NCBI GenBank assembly: GCA_934501475.1
Contig: CAKSUL010000001.1
Span: forward strand, 20,846-84,845
Reading direction: 5' to 3'
DNA: 64,000 nucleotides
Origin: an uncultured Roseovarius sp.
GTDB lineage: Bacteria; Pseudomonadota; Alphaproteobacteria; Rhodobacterales; Rhodobacteraceae
The first letter of the stretch is position 1. Every line of letters starts with the position of its first letter. The position numbers and the translations under genes were made by a program. Positions 45,936 through 56,024 of this stretch are shown here, piece after piece. The notes beneath the pieces were generated by a model, which did no database searches, was not told the origin of the DNA, and was given only the letters and a program-made list of their open reading frames with translations.

Positions 45936-46853
45936 TTAATCCCGAAACACCCTGGTGGCAAGTTGGAGATGGGTGGGCCCGGTCATGCGCAGATCTGCGC
46001 CGCTGCCCTGCTTGAACCGGGCAAGGCCGGGGGCGCCCGCGTGATCGACCGCGCCCAGATCAAGCCGCGCATATCCCTGTGCCGCCAGCCAGTTCGATGC
46101 ACGCCACAGCAGCAGATTATGCGCGTTGCAGTGCCGCCCCTCGGGGTCGGACCAGCCGATGTGATAGGTGGCGGTCGGGGCGTGCAGCAACAGCAGGATA
46201 TAGGCGATCGGGGTGCCCTGTTTGCGAGCGATGAACAGGCGCGTGCCTTGCGGATCGAGGCGCGCCCAGGCGGTTGTGAACCTTGCGGGAAGGGCGCTGT
46301 AGCGCCGCGCCCGACGTTGCGTCAGTTCTAGATCCAGCAACGCTCTGTCCAGGGGCAGGCGCAAGGGGCGGCTCTCGATGAACAGCCCCGCATTCTCAGC
46401 CGCGCGCAGGCGGTTGCGCCATTTTCCATGTTGCGTGTGCAGTCGGGTTTGCGCGGGGCGGGTCAGGTCGATTTCGGCCATGGTTTGCGGGCCCGCAATT
46501 CTGATCCGCCCATGGTGCGGCAGGATTTCCGCATCTTCGGGGCTATCCCAGGTAATCAGCCACAGCGCGCGGGGGAGATGGGCACCCAGTCGGGCGATGG
46601 CGGCGCGTTTGTCGTCCCTGGCCGTGCCGGGATGCCACAGCGGGCCACGCGGCACCCATGCGATCCTGGCCGGGCCGATGCGACGGATGAAAACCTGCGC
46701 CAGCCCCACGGCGCGCCCGGTTCCGGTGTTCAGCGTCAGATACCGCGCCTTGCGTCCGAAAGCGGCCAGTGTGCGGGCATAGGACGGATGCTGTTGCAGC
46801 GCCGCCAGGGGCGGGGCGGCAATCAGATCGGCAGGGCGCGGCACAATGGTCAT
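45936..46853 (-). CDS. FemAB-like / GNAT-fold acyltransferase family protein
   Basis: 305 residues. The arrangement resembles bacterial FemAB-like proteins made of two GNAT-like halves: WRNRLRAAENAGLFIE in the first part and FIARKQGTPIAYILLLLHAPTATYHIGWSD in the second, with LLWRASNWLAAQGYARLDLGAVD near the end. Relatives transfer aminoacyl or peptide groups, e.g. to peptidoglycan or cell-surface polymers; substrate here unknown. No signal peptide. Its upstream region, 40 bp from the ssb stop, contains an exact CtrA-type site, suggesting cell-cycle-linked expression (inference). Confidence 0.8.
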   Translation of the reverse strand: MTIVPRPADLIAAPPLAALQQHPSYARTLAAFGRKARYLTLNTGTGRAVGLAQVFIRRIGPARIAWVPRGPLWHPGTARDDKRAAIARLGAHLPRALWLITWDSPEDAEILPHHGRIRIAGPQTMAEIDLTRPAQTRLHTQHGKWRNRLRAAENAGLFIESRPLRLPLDRALLDLELTQRRARRYSALPARFTTAWARLDPQGTRLFIARKQGTPIAYILLLLHAPTATYHIGWSDPEGRHCNAHNLLLWRASNWLAAQGYARLDLGAVDHAGAPGLARFKQGSGADLRMTGPTHLQLATRVFRD

Positions 46854-46877
46854 CCAGACGATTTGCGCCGTGCCGCC

Positions 46878-46892
46878 TTAAGATCGGGTTAA
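46878..46892 (-). promoter_or_regulatory. CtrA-type site upstream of the FemAB-like gene
   Basis: TTAA-GATCGGG-TTAA, a second exact TTAA-N7-TTAA in the window, centred 32 bp before the FemAB-like ATG and ending 2 bp before the ssb stop codon. Placement fits a CtrA-bound promoter for the FemAB-like gene, though a chance match cannot be excluded. Confidence 0.5.
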
Positions 46893-46893
46893 A

Positions 46894-47403
46894 TCAGAAC
46901 GGGATTTCGTCGTCAAAATCGCGGGCTGGACCGCCGCCGCCTGACGGGCCGGATTGCGAGGGGCCGCTGTCATAGCCGCCGCCCTGATCGCCATATCCCG
47001 GATCATTGCCGTAGTTTTCGCCGCCACCACGGCTGCCGCCGCCGCCTTCGCTGCGCCCGTCCAGCATGGTCAGGTTGCCGTTAAAACCCTGAAGCACCAC
47101 TTCGGTCGAATAGCGGTCCTGGCCGGACTGGTCCTGCCATTTGCGGGTCTGCAACTGGCCCTCGATATAGACCTTTGAGCCCTTGCGCAGATATTGTTCG
47201 GCGATGCGCACCAGACCTTCATTGAAAATCGCGACCGAGTGCCATTCGGTGCGCTCGCGCCGCTCACCGGTGCTTTTGTCTTTCCACGTCTCGGAGGTTG
47301 CGATGCGCAGGTTGCACACCTTGCCGCCGTTCTGAAAGGTGCGCACTTCGGGGTCGCGGCCCAGATTGCCGATGAGGATTACCTTGTTCACTGAGCCGGC
47401 CAT
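46894..47403 (-). CDS. ssb: single-stranded DNA-binding protein SSB
   Basis: 169 residues. N-terminal OB-fold ([41 protein letters not shown]), a Gly/Asn/Tyr-rich disordered linker from about residue 117, and the conserved acidic tip FDDEIPF that binds partner proteins including HolC. It diverges from a lytic transglycosylase gene over 186 bp. No clear LexA box is seen in that gap. Confidence 0.98.
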   Translation of the reverse strand: MAGSVNKVILIGNLGRDPEVRTFQNGGKVCNLRIATSETWKDKSTGERRERTEWHSVAIFNEGLVRIAEQYLRKGSKVYIEGQLQTRKWQDQSGQDRYSTEVVLQGFNGNLTMLDGRSEGGGGSRGGGENYGNDPGYGDQGGGYDSGPSQSGPSGGGGPARDFDDEIPF

Positions 47404-47589
47404 GTGTCTTCTCCCTGGTCGAGTTGCCTGCCCGTCTTACATCATCGCAGGCCCGTGAAGGAAAGGTTAAATTGTCACCGAATGGGCGAAAAACGTGGCG
47501 AGATGCTGCCGATTGGTCGCTCGGAACTGGAAATCCCTGCCGAAGTCGCTATAGTTTCGCAAAACTGGGGACCGGGACAGGTAAAGCTC

Positions 47590-48177
47590 ATGGGGAAACG
47601 ACTTGGCGTGGCGATCGTGATCGCCCTGGCCACCGCATCCGCGGCGCAGGCCGATATGTTCTCAAAAAAGAGCCGCAGCAAGGTGTTCAAGGCGCAGGTC
47701 AGCGTGCTGGATACGCGTGCGGCGGCGCAATACAAGGCCTCTGTGCGCCTGCAACCGCAAAAGATCAACACCCCGACAAAATGGGGCTCGTCCGAGGAAT
47801 ATACCGGGCAGTATCGCGGCGAATACCTGGTAATGGCGCGCGCAGCGGCCACGCAGCACGGTGTTCCCGAAGATCTGTTCCTGCGACTCATCCAGCAGGA
47901 ATCAGGCTGGAAGCCGACAGCGTTGTCACACAAGGGCGCGATCGGCCTGGCGCAGTTGATGCCCGGCACGGCGCGGGTGTTGCGCGTCGATCCGCATGAT
48001 CCACGTCAGAACCTTGAGGGCGGAGCGCGCTATCTGGCGCAGCAATACCGCGAATTCGGGTCCTGGCGTCTGGCGCTGGCCGCCTATAACGCGGGGCCGG
48101 CGGCGGTCAAGAAATACGGTGGCGTGCCGCCTTATAGTGAGACCACGAATTATGTGAAGGTGATCTGGGGCAGCTGA
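47590..48177 (+). CDS. secreted lytic transglycosylase (SLT family)
   Basis: 195 residues from the ATG at 47590; the frame is open to 47404 but only this start gives a signal peptide ([17 protein letters not shown], cleavage near residue 21). The SLT domain (about 85-190) has the catalytic glutamate in [20 protein letters not shown], followed by [23 protein letters not shown] and [18 protein letters not shown]. Cleaves peptidoglycan glycan strands with anhydro-muropeptide formation in the periplasm. Confidence 0.92.
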   Translation: MGKRLGVAIVIALATASAAQADMFSKKSRSKVFKAQVSVLDTRAAAQYKASVRLQPQKINTPTKWGSSEEYTGQYRGEYLVMARAAATQHGVPEDLFLRLIQQESGWKPTALSHKGAIGLAQLMPGTARVLRVDPHDPRQNLEGGARYLAQQYREFGSWRLALAAYNAGPAAVKKYGGVPPYSETTNYVKVIWGS

Positions 48178-48208
48178 ACTGCCGCGCCCATCGCATTAGC
48201 AGTGCCTT

Positions 48209-49003
48209 TTATCCCTTTGATTTAAGGGCCATCTTTCTCAGATCAGAGGGGCTGTGCCCTGTGTGATGCAGCATGAAGCGTGAGAAATAGGCCGCCGAGG
48301 CAAAGCCCAGTTGCGAGGCAATCAGCCGGATCGGATCGGTTCCGTCCGCTAGCTGCACCCGCGCCAGATAGACCGAATATTGGGTCAGCAGATCGGCGGC
48401 GGTGATCCCGGCGCAATGTTTGCAGCTGCGGGTCAGATGGGTCGGCGTCACCCCCAGATCGCGGGCATATTCGGCCATCATCTTGCCGCTATGCCCGTCC
48501 TGGGCAACCATCGAGCAATAGGCCATCACCAGACGCTCGGCCGCACTGGGGCTGGCGGGCAATTCATGGTCGATCATGGCGCGCCGCAGCCAGACGGTCA
48601 TCAATGCGGCATGGGCATTCAGCGCCTCGTCATTGAAGGGGCGGGTCTGATTGGCCTCGCGCTGCATGGCGTCCAGCAGCGCGGTCAGTTCGTTCTGGGT
48701 GTGGACCTCGCGGATGCGCAGGTGCTGCGGGCTGTCGGGCATCAGCACCGGACCATTGGCCTCGATGGTGCAGACCAAGCCGAAACATTGCTGCCCGGCA
48801 TCCAGCGAAAACAACGTGCCCGCCGGAATGGCCAGCACATTATGTACACCGACGCCCCGGCGCAGCCCATCGATAGTGGCGCGGGCCTGTCCGCGGGTGA
48901 TCCAGATCAGCGCATGTTCGGGCAAGGTATGCGGCAGCTCAAGGCGCCAGGGCGCGCCGCGGCTCCATTGGGAAATGGTCATGATCCGTGTATGTGTCGC
49001 CAT
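48209..49003 (-). CDS. AraC family transcriptional regulator
   Basis: 264 residues: a cupin-like N-terminal sensing domain (about 15-130, VLAIPAGTLFSLDAGQQCFGL) and a C-terminal AraC DNA-binding pair of helix-turn-helix motifs (MAEYARDLGVTPTHLTRSCK; IASQLGFASAAYFSRFMLHHTGHSPSDLR). Ligand and targets unknown. It stands alone between the transglycosylase (convergent) and miaA (same strand, 88 bp downstream). Confidence 0.92.
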   Translation of the reverse strand: MATHTRIMTISQWSRGAPWRLELPHTLPEHALIWITRGQARATIDGLRRGVGVHNVLAIPAGTLFSLDAGQQCFGLVCTIEANGPVLMPDSPQHLRIREVHTQNELTALLDAMQREANQTRPFNDEALNAHAALMTVWLRRAMIDHELPASPSAAERLVMAYCSMVAQDGHSGKMMAEYARDLGVTPTHLTRSCKHCAGITAADLLTQYSVYLARVQLADGTDPIRLIASQLGFASAAYFSRFMLHHTGHSPSDLRKMALKSKG

Positions 49004-49091
49004 GCGCCTCTTGTCCGATGAAAGTCGTGATTGTGCAAGCTTTGCCCGCTCAATCAGCGATATTCAGCCTGAAATGACCGAAAAACAATAG

Positions 49092-49976
49092 TCACGGGAT
49101 CTGCGGTGGCGGCAGCCAATGCCAGGATTTCATCCGGGCGCGAAACCACGAGCGTTGCCGTTTGGCATATTGCCGTGTCGCGATTGTGGCGGCCTGCGCC
49201 GCGGCGTCAAGCGAGATTTCACCACGCAGATGCGCGATCAGCGCAGGTGCGCCGATGGCCTTGGAGGACAGCAGCGCCGGATCCCATCCCTCCATGTTCG
49301 CGCGCGCCTCTTCCAGCGCGCCCTGCGCGATCATCTGCGCAAAGCGGCGCGCGATCCGCTCGTTCAGCCAGGGTTTCGGGGCATCCAGCACGATGGCGTG
49401 GCATTGCGCCAGCGGCAACAGGGGGGCGGGTGTCGTGTCCTGCCATTCGGCCAGCCCGCGCCCGGTGGCCCTGAGCACCTCATAGGCGCGTTGCACACGC
49501 GCCGGATTCGCGCGGTCGATTCGCGCCCATGTGGCCCGGTCCAGCGCCTTGAGCATCGCCGCGCTGCCGCCTCTCGCCAGCAGGGCGTCCGCCTCGGCGC
49601 GGATATGGGGCGGTGTGGCGGGGATGTCGGCCAGCCCCTCGCTCAGCGCGGAAAAATAGAGACCGGTGCCCCCGACGATGATCGGCCGTTCGCGACCATC
49701 CAGCAGGGGCGCCACCTCGCGCAGCCAATGCCCCACCGAATAGGCGGCGTCGCGCGCAACATGGCCATAGAGATGATGCGGAACCAATGCTTCATCCGCG
49801 GCCGTGGGGCGGGCGGTCAGGATGCGCCAATTTTCAAACACCTGCATGGAATCGGCGTTGACGATCACCCCGCCATGGCGCGCGGCGATATCCAGCGCCA
49901 GTTGCGACTTGCCCGAGGCGGTCGGCCCGGCAATCAGAACCGGGCGATCCGGCGATATGTCGATCTGAGGCTGCAT
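49092..49976 (-). CDS. miaA: tRNA dimethylallyltransferase MiaA
   Basis: 294 residues from the ATG at 49976; a 36-codon extension upstream is not MiaA-like. Transfers dimethylallyl from DMAPP to A37 of UNN-decoding tRNAs. P-loop [25 protein letters not shown], the [15 protein letters not shown] signature and [14 protein letters not shown] are present. It provides the substrate for MiaB at the left edge; Dxr at 53 kb belongs to the DMAPP supply route. Confidence 0.97.
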   Translation of the reverse strand: MQPQIDISPDRPVLIAGPTASGKSQLALDIAARHGGVIVNADSMQVFENWRILTARPTAADEALVPHHLYGHVARDAAYSVGHWLREVAPLLDGRERPIIVGGTGLYFSALSEGLADIPATPPHIRAEADALLARGGSAAMLKALDRATWARIDRANPARVQRAYEVLRATGRGLAEWQDTTPAPLLPLAQCHAIVLDAPKPWLNERIARRFAQMIAQGALEEARANMEGWDPALLSSKAIGAPALIAHLRGEISLDAAAQAATIATRQYAKRQRSWFRARMKSWHWLPPPQIP

Positions 49977-50166
49977 TGGCCCTGTGCCATAACGGTCCCG
50001 GCGCGCAAAAGCGAGGCGCAAATCGGCGCATTCCACGCTGTTGTGGCGCGAATGACAGGTGATTTGGCGCCACATCCGGCGCAACCCGTTTTAGGTCATT
50101 GAACTTGGCGGACGATTGCACCATTTTGCGCGCAATCTTTTCCGTCCCCAGCCTGGAGCGCCGCAC

Positions 50167-50886
50167 ATGACCGACCGGACGACATTCAAACGTGTGATGC
50201 TGAAGATCTCGGGTGAGGCACTGATGGGGGACGCGGCCTTTGGTCTGCACCCCCCCACGGTCGAGCGGATCGCCCGCGAGGTCAAGATCGTTCACGACAT
50301 GGACGTGGAGATCTGCATGGTGATCGGCGGCGGCAACATCTTTCGCGGCCTTCAGGGCAGCGCGCAGGGGATGGAGCGCACCACCGCCGATTACATGGGC
50401 ATGCTGGCCACGGTGATGAACGCCCTTGCGATGCAAAGCGCGCTGGAAAAGCTGGGCGTGTTCTGCCGGGTGATCAGCGCCATCCGCATGGACGAGGTGG
50501 CCGAGCCCTATATCCGCCGCCGCGCGGTGCGCCATCTGGAAAAGAAACGCGTCTGCATCTTTGCCGCCGGCACCGGCAACCCGTATTTCACCACCGACAC
50601 CGCCGCGACGCTGCGCGCCAATGAAATGGCCTGCGAGGCGATTTTCAAGGGCACCAAGGTTGACGGTGTCTATGACAAGGACCCGATGAAGCATGCCGAT
50701 GCGGTGCGCTATGACAAGGTGACCTATGACGAAGTGCTGGCCAAGCATCTTCAGGTCATGGATGCCAGCGCCATCGCGCTTGCGCGCGACAACAATCTGC
50801 CGATCATCGTGTTCTCACTGGACGAACCCGGCGGGTTCAAGGGGATACTGGCCGGTGAGGGCACCTATACAACCGTGCATGGCTGA
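50167..50886 (+). CDS. pyrH: uridylate kinase PyrH
   Basis: 239 residues from the ATG at 50167, with GGAG upstream. UMP to UDP kinase of the amino-acid-kinase fold: [43 protein letters not shown] and [13 protein letters not shown] [13 protein letters not shown]. Head of the pyrH-frr-uppS-cdsA-dxr-rseP cluster; 57 bp to frr. Confidence 0.98.
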   Translation: MTDRTTFKRVMLKISGEALMGDAAFGLHPPTVERIAREVKIVHDMDVEICMVIGGGNIFRGLQGSAQGMERTTADYMGMLATVMNALAMQSALEKLGVFCRVISAIRMDEVAEPYIRRRAVRHLEKKRVCIFAAGTGNPYFTTDTAATLRANEMACEAIFKGTKVDGVYDKDPMKHADAVRYDKVTYDEVLAKHLQVMDASAIALARDNNLPIIVFSLDEPGGFKGILAGEGTYTTVHG

Positions 50887-50943
50887 CGCTAGAGTGCCGG
50901 CACACCACGCGCGTCAAGACGCAGGATTTAGAGGATATTTGGC

Positions 50944-51507
50944 ATGGCTGACGATTTCGAGATAGACACACGCGACCTTGAGCGCCGGATGCAGGGGGCG
51001 ATGAATTCGCTGGGCACCGAGTTTGCATCGCTGCGCACGGGGCGGGCCTCGGCGTCGATGCTCGAGCCGGTGATGGTGGACGCCTATGGCCAGAAAACCC
51101 CGATCAACCAGGTCGGCACCGTCAACGTGCCCGAACCGCGCATGGTCACGATCAACGTCTGGGACAAGGGGCTGGTCGGCAAGGTTGAAAAGGCCATCCG
51201 CGAAAGCGGGCTGGGCATCAATCCGCAGTTGAACGGCACGATCATCATGCTGCCGATCCCCGAACTGAACGAAGAGCGCCGCCGCGAACTGACCAAGGTC
51301 GCGTCCAACTATGCCGAACATGCCCGCGTGGCGGTGCGCAACGTGCGCCGCGACGGCATGGATCGGATCAAGAAGGCCAAGGCCGACGGCATGTCCGAGG
51401 ATGACCAGAAATTCTGGGAAACCGAGGTGCAGGAACTGACCGACCGCTATATCGCCAAGGTCGATCAGTCGCTCGAGACGAAACAGGCCGAGATCATGCA
51501 GGTCTGA
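50944..51507 (+). CDS. frr: ribosome recycling factor Frr
   Basis: 187 residues, typical length (185 in E. coli). [47 protein letters not shown] and the C-terminal [17 protein letters not shown] region are conserved. With EF-G it splits post-termination ribosomes. The stop shares one base with the uppS start. Confidence 0.98.
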   Translation: MADDFEIDTRDLERRMQGAMNSLGTEFASLRTGRASASMLEPVMVDAYGQKTPINQVGTVNVPEPRMVTINVWDKGLVGKVEKAIRESGLGINPQLNGTIIMLPIPELNEERRRELTKVASNYAEHARVAVRNVRRDGMDRIKKAKADGMSEDDQKFWETEVQELTDRYIAKVDQSLETKQAEIMQV

Positions 51508-52259
51508 TGTCCGATCTGCCCGACACGTCGCCCGACACAGCCGCCGTTCTCACCGGCAAGGGCCCGTGTCATGTGGCTGTCATCATGGATGGCAACGGAC
51601 GCTGGGCACAGGCGCGCGGGCGTCCGCGCCTGTTCGGCCATCATGCCGGTGCGCGCCGCGTGCGCGAGATCGTCGAGGCCTGCCCGGATCTGGGCGTGAA
51701 ATACCTGACCATCTTTGCCTTCTCGACCGAGAACTGGAAACGCACCCAGACCGAGGTCGCCGGCCTGATGAGCCTGTTCCGCCGCTACATCACCAAAGAG
51801 GCGCGGGTGCTGCGCGATGCGGGCGTGCGGGTGCGCTTCATCGGGGATCGGGTCCGGCTGGACAGCAAGCTGGTGACGCTGATGGACGATCTTGAGGCGA
51901 TGACCGCGCATAACGACAAGCTGAACCTGACCGTGGCGCTGAATTACGGCAGCCGCGATGAGGTGGCGCGCGCCACGAAACGCATGGCGCAGGATGTGGC
52001 GTCAGGGCGGCTGGATCCTGAGAAAGTGGATGAAGAAACCCTGCCAAGGTATTTGGATACATGCGTTTTGCCGGATCCTGACCTTGTGATCCGCACCAGC
52101 GGCGAGGCGCGGATTTCCAATTTCCTGCTCTGGCAGTCGGCCTATGCGGAATATGAATTCATCGACACGCTCTGGCCCGATTTCACCCGCGAGATTTTCA
52201 CCGGTCTGGTGCAGAGCTATGGCAAACGCGACCGCCGCTTTGGTGCTGTAAAGGCATGA
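51507..52259 (+). CDS. uppS: undecaprenyl diphosphate synthase UppS
   Basis: 250 residues. cis-prenyltransferase making C55 lipid carrier for peptidoglycan and polysaccharide synthesis. Signature IMDGNGRWAQARGRPR with the catalytic Asp, HHAGARRVREIV, FAFSTENWKR and RTSGEARISNFLLWQ with AYAEYEFIDTLWPDF. It overlaps frr by 1 bp and cdsA by 4 bp. Confidence 0.98.
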   Translation: MSDLPDTSPDTAAVLTGKGPCHVAVIMDGNGRWAQARGRPRLFGHHAGARRVREIVEACPDLGVKYLTIFAFSTENWKRTQTEVAGLMSLFRRYITKEARVLRDAGVRVRFIGDRVRLDSKLVTLMDDLEAMTAHNDKLNLTVALNYGSRDEVARATKRMAQDVASGRLDPEKVDEETLPRYLDTCVLPDPDLVIRTSGEARISNFLLWQSAYAEYEFIDTLWPDFTREIFTGLVQSYGKRDRRFGAVKA

Positions 52260-53044
52260 GTGGGGCGGCGCGTTGGTCTGATCTGGCCCCGAGGCTGATT
52301 TCGGCGGCAATCATGCTGGTGATCGGCGCGGCCGAGGTCTGGGCCGGGGGCTGGGCCTTTGCGATCGGGGTCTGGATCGTGGGCGGGCTGATGATCTGGG
52401 AACTGACCCGGATGATGGCCCCCGATACACGCGCGCTGCGGATCGGGATGGGCATTCTGGCGGCGGCGGCGCTGGCGCTGTCATGGGTCGGGCCGGGGAT
52501 CGTGGTCCTGCCGGTGCTGGTGGGGGCGGCGGCCCTCGGGGCCAGCCAGATGCCACGCGACCGCGCGCTTTACCTGATCTATGGCAGCGCGATCCTGCTG
52601 GGCTGTCACGCGATGGAGATGCTGCGCGAATTCGCCGGGCTGCTCTGGATCCTGTGGGTGATCTGCGTGGTCATCCTGTCGGATGTGGCGGGATATTTCG
52701 CCGGCAAGACATTTGGCGGCCCGAAATTCTGGCCCTCGATCAGCCCCAAGAAAACATGGTCCGGCACGATTGCGGGCTGGATCGGCGCGGCGCTGGCGGG
52801 GGCGGTGTTCGGCGTGCTCACCGGGGCGGGGGCGGTGCTGATCGTGGTTTCGGTCATTGTCGGGCTGGCCGGGCAGATGGGCGATATCGCCGAAAGCGCG
52901 CTGAAACGGCGGATGCAGATCAAGGACAGCTCAAGCCTCATTCCGGGGCATGGCGGGGTTCTGGACCGGTTCGATGCGATGCTGGCGGCGGCGCTGGCTG
53001 CGGCACTGATGTGGGGCCTGGGCGTCCTGCCGGGGCTGACATGA
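52256..53044 (+). CDS. cdsA: phosphatidate cytidylyltransferase CdsA
   Basis: 262 residues, multi-pass membrane enzyme forming CDP-diacylglycerol. The conserved C-terminal signature is SALKRRMQIKDSSSLIPGHGGVLDRFDAML; DVAGYFAGKTFGG and KTWSGTIAG are also typical. About seven to eight membrane segments. ATG overlaps uppS by 4 bp and its stop overlaps dxr by 4 bp. Confidence 0.97.
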   Translation: MSGAARWSDLAPRLISAAIMLVIGAAEVWAGGWAFAIGVWIVGGLMIWELTRMMAPDTRALRIGMGILAAAALALSWVGPGIVVLPVLVGAAALGASQMPRDRALYLIYGSAILLGCHAMEMLREFAGLLWILWVICVVILSDVAGYFAGKTFGGPKFWPSISPKKTWSGTIAGWIGAALAGAVFGVLTGAGAVLIVVSVIVGLAGQMGDIAESALKRRMQIKDSSSLIPGHGGVLDRFDAMLAAALAAALMWGLGVLPGLT

Positions 53045-54246
53045 AGCGGGTCAGCATTCTGGGGGCAACCGGCTCGATCGGGCAGAACACGCTGGATCTG
53101 ATCGCGCGCGCGCCGGGCCAATACGATGTCGTGGCGCTGACCGGCGGGCGCAACATCGCGCAGCTTGCCCGCGATGCCATGGCGCTGGACGCGGATGTGG
53201 CGGTCACCGCGCATGAGGACTGTCTGGATGATCTGCGCGCCGCCCTTGCCGGCAGCCAGGTCGAGGCAGCGGCAGGCAAGGCCGCCCTGACCGAGGCCGC
53301 AAGCCGGCCTGCCGATTGGGTCATGTCGGCGATTGTCGGCGCGGCGGGGCTGGCACCGGGGATGGCGGCGCTGGCGCAGGGCGGCACATTGGCGCTGGCC
53401 AACAAGGAATCGCTGGTCACGGCGGGGCCGCTTCTGATGGCCACCGCGCGCGCGCATGGCGCGACGATCCTGCCGGTGGACAGCGAACATTCGGCGATCT
53501 TTCAGGCGCTGGTGGGCGAGGACATGCGCAGCGTCAGCCGGATCATCATCACCGCCTCGGGCGGGGCGTTTCGCGACTGGCCGCTATGCGATCTGGCCGG
53601 GGCCAGCGTTGCGCAGGCGTCGAACCATCCCAACTGGGACATGGGGCAGCGGATCACCATCGACAGCGCCTCCATGTTCAACAAGGCGATGGAAGTCATT
53701 GAGGCAAAGGAATTTTTCGGCTTTGATCCGACCCGGATCGAGGTGCTGATCCACCCGGAATCCATCATTCATTCGCTGGTCGGGTTCTGTGACGGGGCGC
53801 TGATGGCCCATGTCGGCCCGCCGGACATGCGCCATGCCATCGGCTATGCGCTGAACTGGCCCGAGCGGCGCGATCTGCCGGTCGAGCGGCTGGACCTTGC
53901 GCGCATCGGCACGCTGAATTTCCGCGACCCGGACCCGGAACGCTATCCCGCCCTCGGCCTTGCGCGGCAGGTGATGCAGGAGGGCGGGTATAGCGGCGCG
54001 GTCTTCAACGCCGCCAAGGAGCGCGCGATGGACCATTTCATCGCCGGACGGGTCGGTTTCATGCAGATGAATGATCTGGTCGCCGCCGCGCTGGAGCGCA
54101 TGGCCGGACAGTTGTCGGGCCTGTCGTCAGGTCCGTCGTCGGGGCAGGGCGGGGATGCGCAAGGCCGTCTCACGCTTGAAAGCGTGGCCCATGCGGACCA
54201 CGTTACACGCAGTTACATAGATACGCTGATTACCGGCGCAGAATAG
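53041..54246 (+). CDS. dxr: 1-deoxy-D-xylulose 5-phosphate reductoisomerase Dxr
   Basis: 401 residues from the ATG at 53041. NADPH motif SILGATGSIGQNTLDLI; ALANKESLVTAG; metal and substrate region PVDSEHSAIFQAL; SASMFNKAMEVIEAKEFFG; HPESIIHSLV. Second step of the MEP isoprenoid pathway, feeding UppS and MiaA. A Ser/Gly-rich, low-complexity stretch (LSGLSSGPSSGQGGD) near residue 360 is a species-level insertion. Confidence 0.97.
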   Translation: MKRVSILGATGSIGQNTLDLIARAPGQYDVVALTGGRNIAQLARDAMALDADVAVTAHEDCLDDLRAALAGSQVEAAAGKAALTEAASRPADWVMSAIVGAAGLAPGMAALAQGGTLALANKESLVTAGPLLMATARAHGATILPVDSEHSAIFQALVGEDMRSVSRIIITASGGAFRDWPLCDLAGASVAQASNHPNWDMGQRITIDSASMFNKAMEVIEAKEFFGFDPTRIEVLIHPESIIHSLVGFCDGALMAHVGPPDMRHAIGYALNWPERRDLPVERLDLARIGTLNFRDPDPERYPALGLARQVMQEGGYSGAVFNAAKERAMDHFIAGRVGFMQMNDLVAAALERMAGQLSGLSSGPSSGQGGDAQGRLTLESVAHADHVTRSYIDTLITGAE

Positions 54247-54255
54247 GACGGACCC

Positions 54256-55614
54256 TTGGATATAGCAGCCCTCATCCCGCAGTTCGGCGGGTATTTCATG
54301 ACCATTCTTGCCTTTGTTCTGGCCCTGTCGGTGATCGTCGCGATCCATGAATATGGTCATTACATCGTCGGGCGCTGGTCGGGGATCAAGGCCGAGGTGT
54401 TCAGCGTGGGATTCGGGCCGGTCCTGTGGTCGCGCGTGGACAAGCATGGCACGCGCTGGCAAATCGCGGCGCTGCCTTTCGGCGGCTATGTCAAGTTTCT
54501 GGGCGATTCCGGCGCCGCCAGCGCCAAGGACGGTGCGGCCATGCAGGCCATGCCCCCCGAGCGCCTGCGCCAGACCATGCATGGCGCGCCGCTCTGGGCG
54601 CGCACGGCGACGGTGGCGGCGGGGCCGGTGTTCAATTTCATCCTCTCGATTCTGGTATTTGCCGGGATCATGATGACCCAGGGCAAGGTGGCCGATCCGC
54701 TGACCATCGGTGCGCTGCGGCCGATGCCGGTGCAGGGCGTGGCCTTGCAACCCGGCGATCAACTGCTGGCGATCGCAGGGGTGCGCCTGCCCGATCCGGA
54801 TGCCGACACCGATGAAAGCGGCGGCTTTGATGCCTTTTCCGGTGCGCTGCCCGATGAAACCCTGCTGGACTATCGCGTGATGCGCGACGGCAGCGAGACA
54901 ACCGTGGCCGGGCCCCATCCCCTGCCGCCGATCGTGACGCAATTATCGCCCAAATCGGCGGCCTATTCGATCGACATGAATGTGGGCGATGTCGTCACCG
55001 CCGTGGATGGCGCGCCCATCGCGTCGTTCCAGCAGCTCAAGGATGTGGTGGAAACCTCGGACGGGCGCGTTCTCAGGCTGGATGTGTGGCGCGACGGCGA
55101 AACGCTGGAATTTGCCCTGGCCCCGCGCCGCGTGGACGAGCCGCAACCGGAGGGCGGGTTCAAGACCTCCTGGCGAATCGGCATCGCCGGCGGCTGGGCC
55201 TTTGAGCCGGGAACCGTGCGCCTGGGCCCGGTGGCGGCGCTTGGTGGCGGGGTGGCACAGACCTATGCGGTTGCCGAAAGCTCGGTTTCGGGGCTGTGGC
55301 ATATGGTGACCGGCGCAATCAGTTCTTGCAACATGACCGGACCGATCGGCATCGCGCAGGTATCGGGGGCGATGGCCAGCCAGGGCGCGCAGAGTTTCAT
55401 CTGGTTCATTGCCGTGCTCAGCACCGCCGTCGGCCTGCTGAACCTGTTTCCGATCCCGATTCTGGATGGCGGGCACCTGGTGTTTTACGGCTATGAGGCC
55501 GTCACCGGCAAACCGCCCAGCGACCGCGCGCTGCAACTGCTGATGACGATCGGCCTGGCGCTGATCCTGGGGCTGATGGTCTTTGCGCTGAGCAATGATC
55601 TGTTATGCCCCTGA
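54256..55614 (+). CDS. rseP: RIP metalloprotease RseP
   Basis: 452 residues from a TTG at 54256, 9 nt after dxr. Zinc site HEYGH in the first membrane helix (VIVAIHEYGHYIVG), the GFGPVLWSR loop, two PDZ-like regions (about 115-215 and 225-300) and the third metal ligand in NLFPIPILDGGHLVFY. Site-2 intramembrane protease, expected to cleave anti-sigma factors and signal-peptide remnants in the inner membrane. Four membrane segments. Confidence 0.96.
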   Translation: MDIAALIPQFGGYFMTILAFVLALSVIVAIHEYGHYIVGRWSGIKAEVFSVGFGPVLWSRVDKHGTRWQIAALPFGGYVKFLGDSGAASAKDGAAMQAMPPERLRQTMHGAPLWARTATVAAGPVFNFILSILVFAGIMMTQGKVADPLTIGALRPMPVQGVALQPGDQLLAIAGVRLPDPDADTDESGGFDAFSGALPDETLLDYRVMRDGSETTVAGPHPLPPIVTQLSPKSAAYSIDMNVGDVVTAVDGAPIASFQQLKDVVETSDGRVLRLDVWRDGETLEFALAPRRVDEPQPEGGFKTSWRIGIAGGWAFEPGTVRLGPVAALGGGVAQTYAVAESSVSGLWHMVTGAISSCNMTGPIGIAQVSGAMASQGAQSFIWFIAVLSTAVGLLNLFPIPILDGGHLVFYGYEAVTGKPPSDRALQLLMTIGLALILGLMVFALSNDLLCP

Positions 55615-55722
55615 TGTCGGCCACGATCATGACTGCCTTTAATTTGCCATAATTGCATATGGGATTTGGCCATATTCCCTTGCGATTCTCCTGCCATGAC
55701 ACAGAATCACATGGGTGGGGCT

Positions 55723-55848
55723 ATGCAACTGATCACTGGCGGGTATCGCGGGCTGGCCCTGCTGTTCAATCTCAACTGGGATCGCTTCCTCTATCTGGGT
55801 GCAATTTTCGCAGCACTTCTTGCGGCGGCCTACGTCGGCTCACTCTGA
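55723..55848 (+). CDS. 41-residue single-pass membrane protein
   Basis: ATG at 55723 with a GGGTGGGG ribosome-binding site. The peptide MQLITGGYRGLALLFNLNWD is followed by a hydrophobic helix (LYLGAIFAALLAAAYVGSL). Earlier in-frame ATGs (55666, 55696, 55711) are possible but less well placed. Small proteins of this look, with GYRGL and NWDR, appear familiar from related Rhodobacterales, but I know no function. It lies between rseP and bamA, in an envelope-stress neighbourhood. Confidence 0.6.
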   Translation: MQLITGGYRGLALLFNLNWDRFLYLGAIFAALLAAAYVGSL

Positions 55849-56024
55849 GCGGCGGCCCCGTTGCGGGGCACCGGTCCAGACCGCTGTGCCTTGCACGACA
55901 CAGAGATAAAATCATCACTTATCAACGATGGGGCCGCGCAGTGCGGGCCCTGTCGTCTCTTACGCCTGTAAAACAAGGCGCGCACGCCCCCCTGAGGCAT
56001 GAAAACACCCCTGCGAATGCCATT

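Noticed and set aside
50042-50074. 7-bp inverted repeat TGTGGCG / CGCCACA between miaA and pyrH
   Set aside because: Short, GC-rich and without supporting context; expected by chance in this genome.
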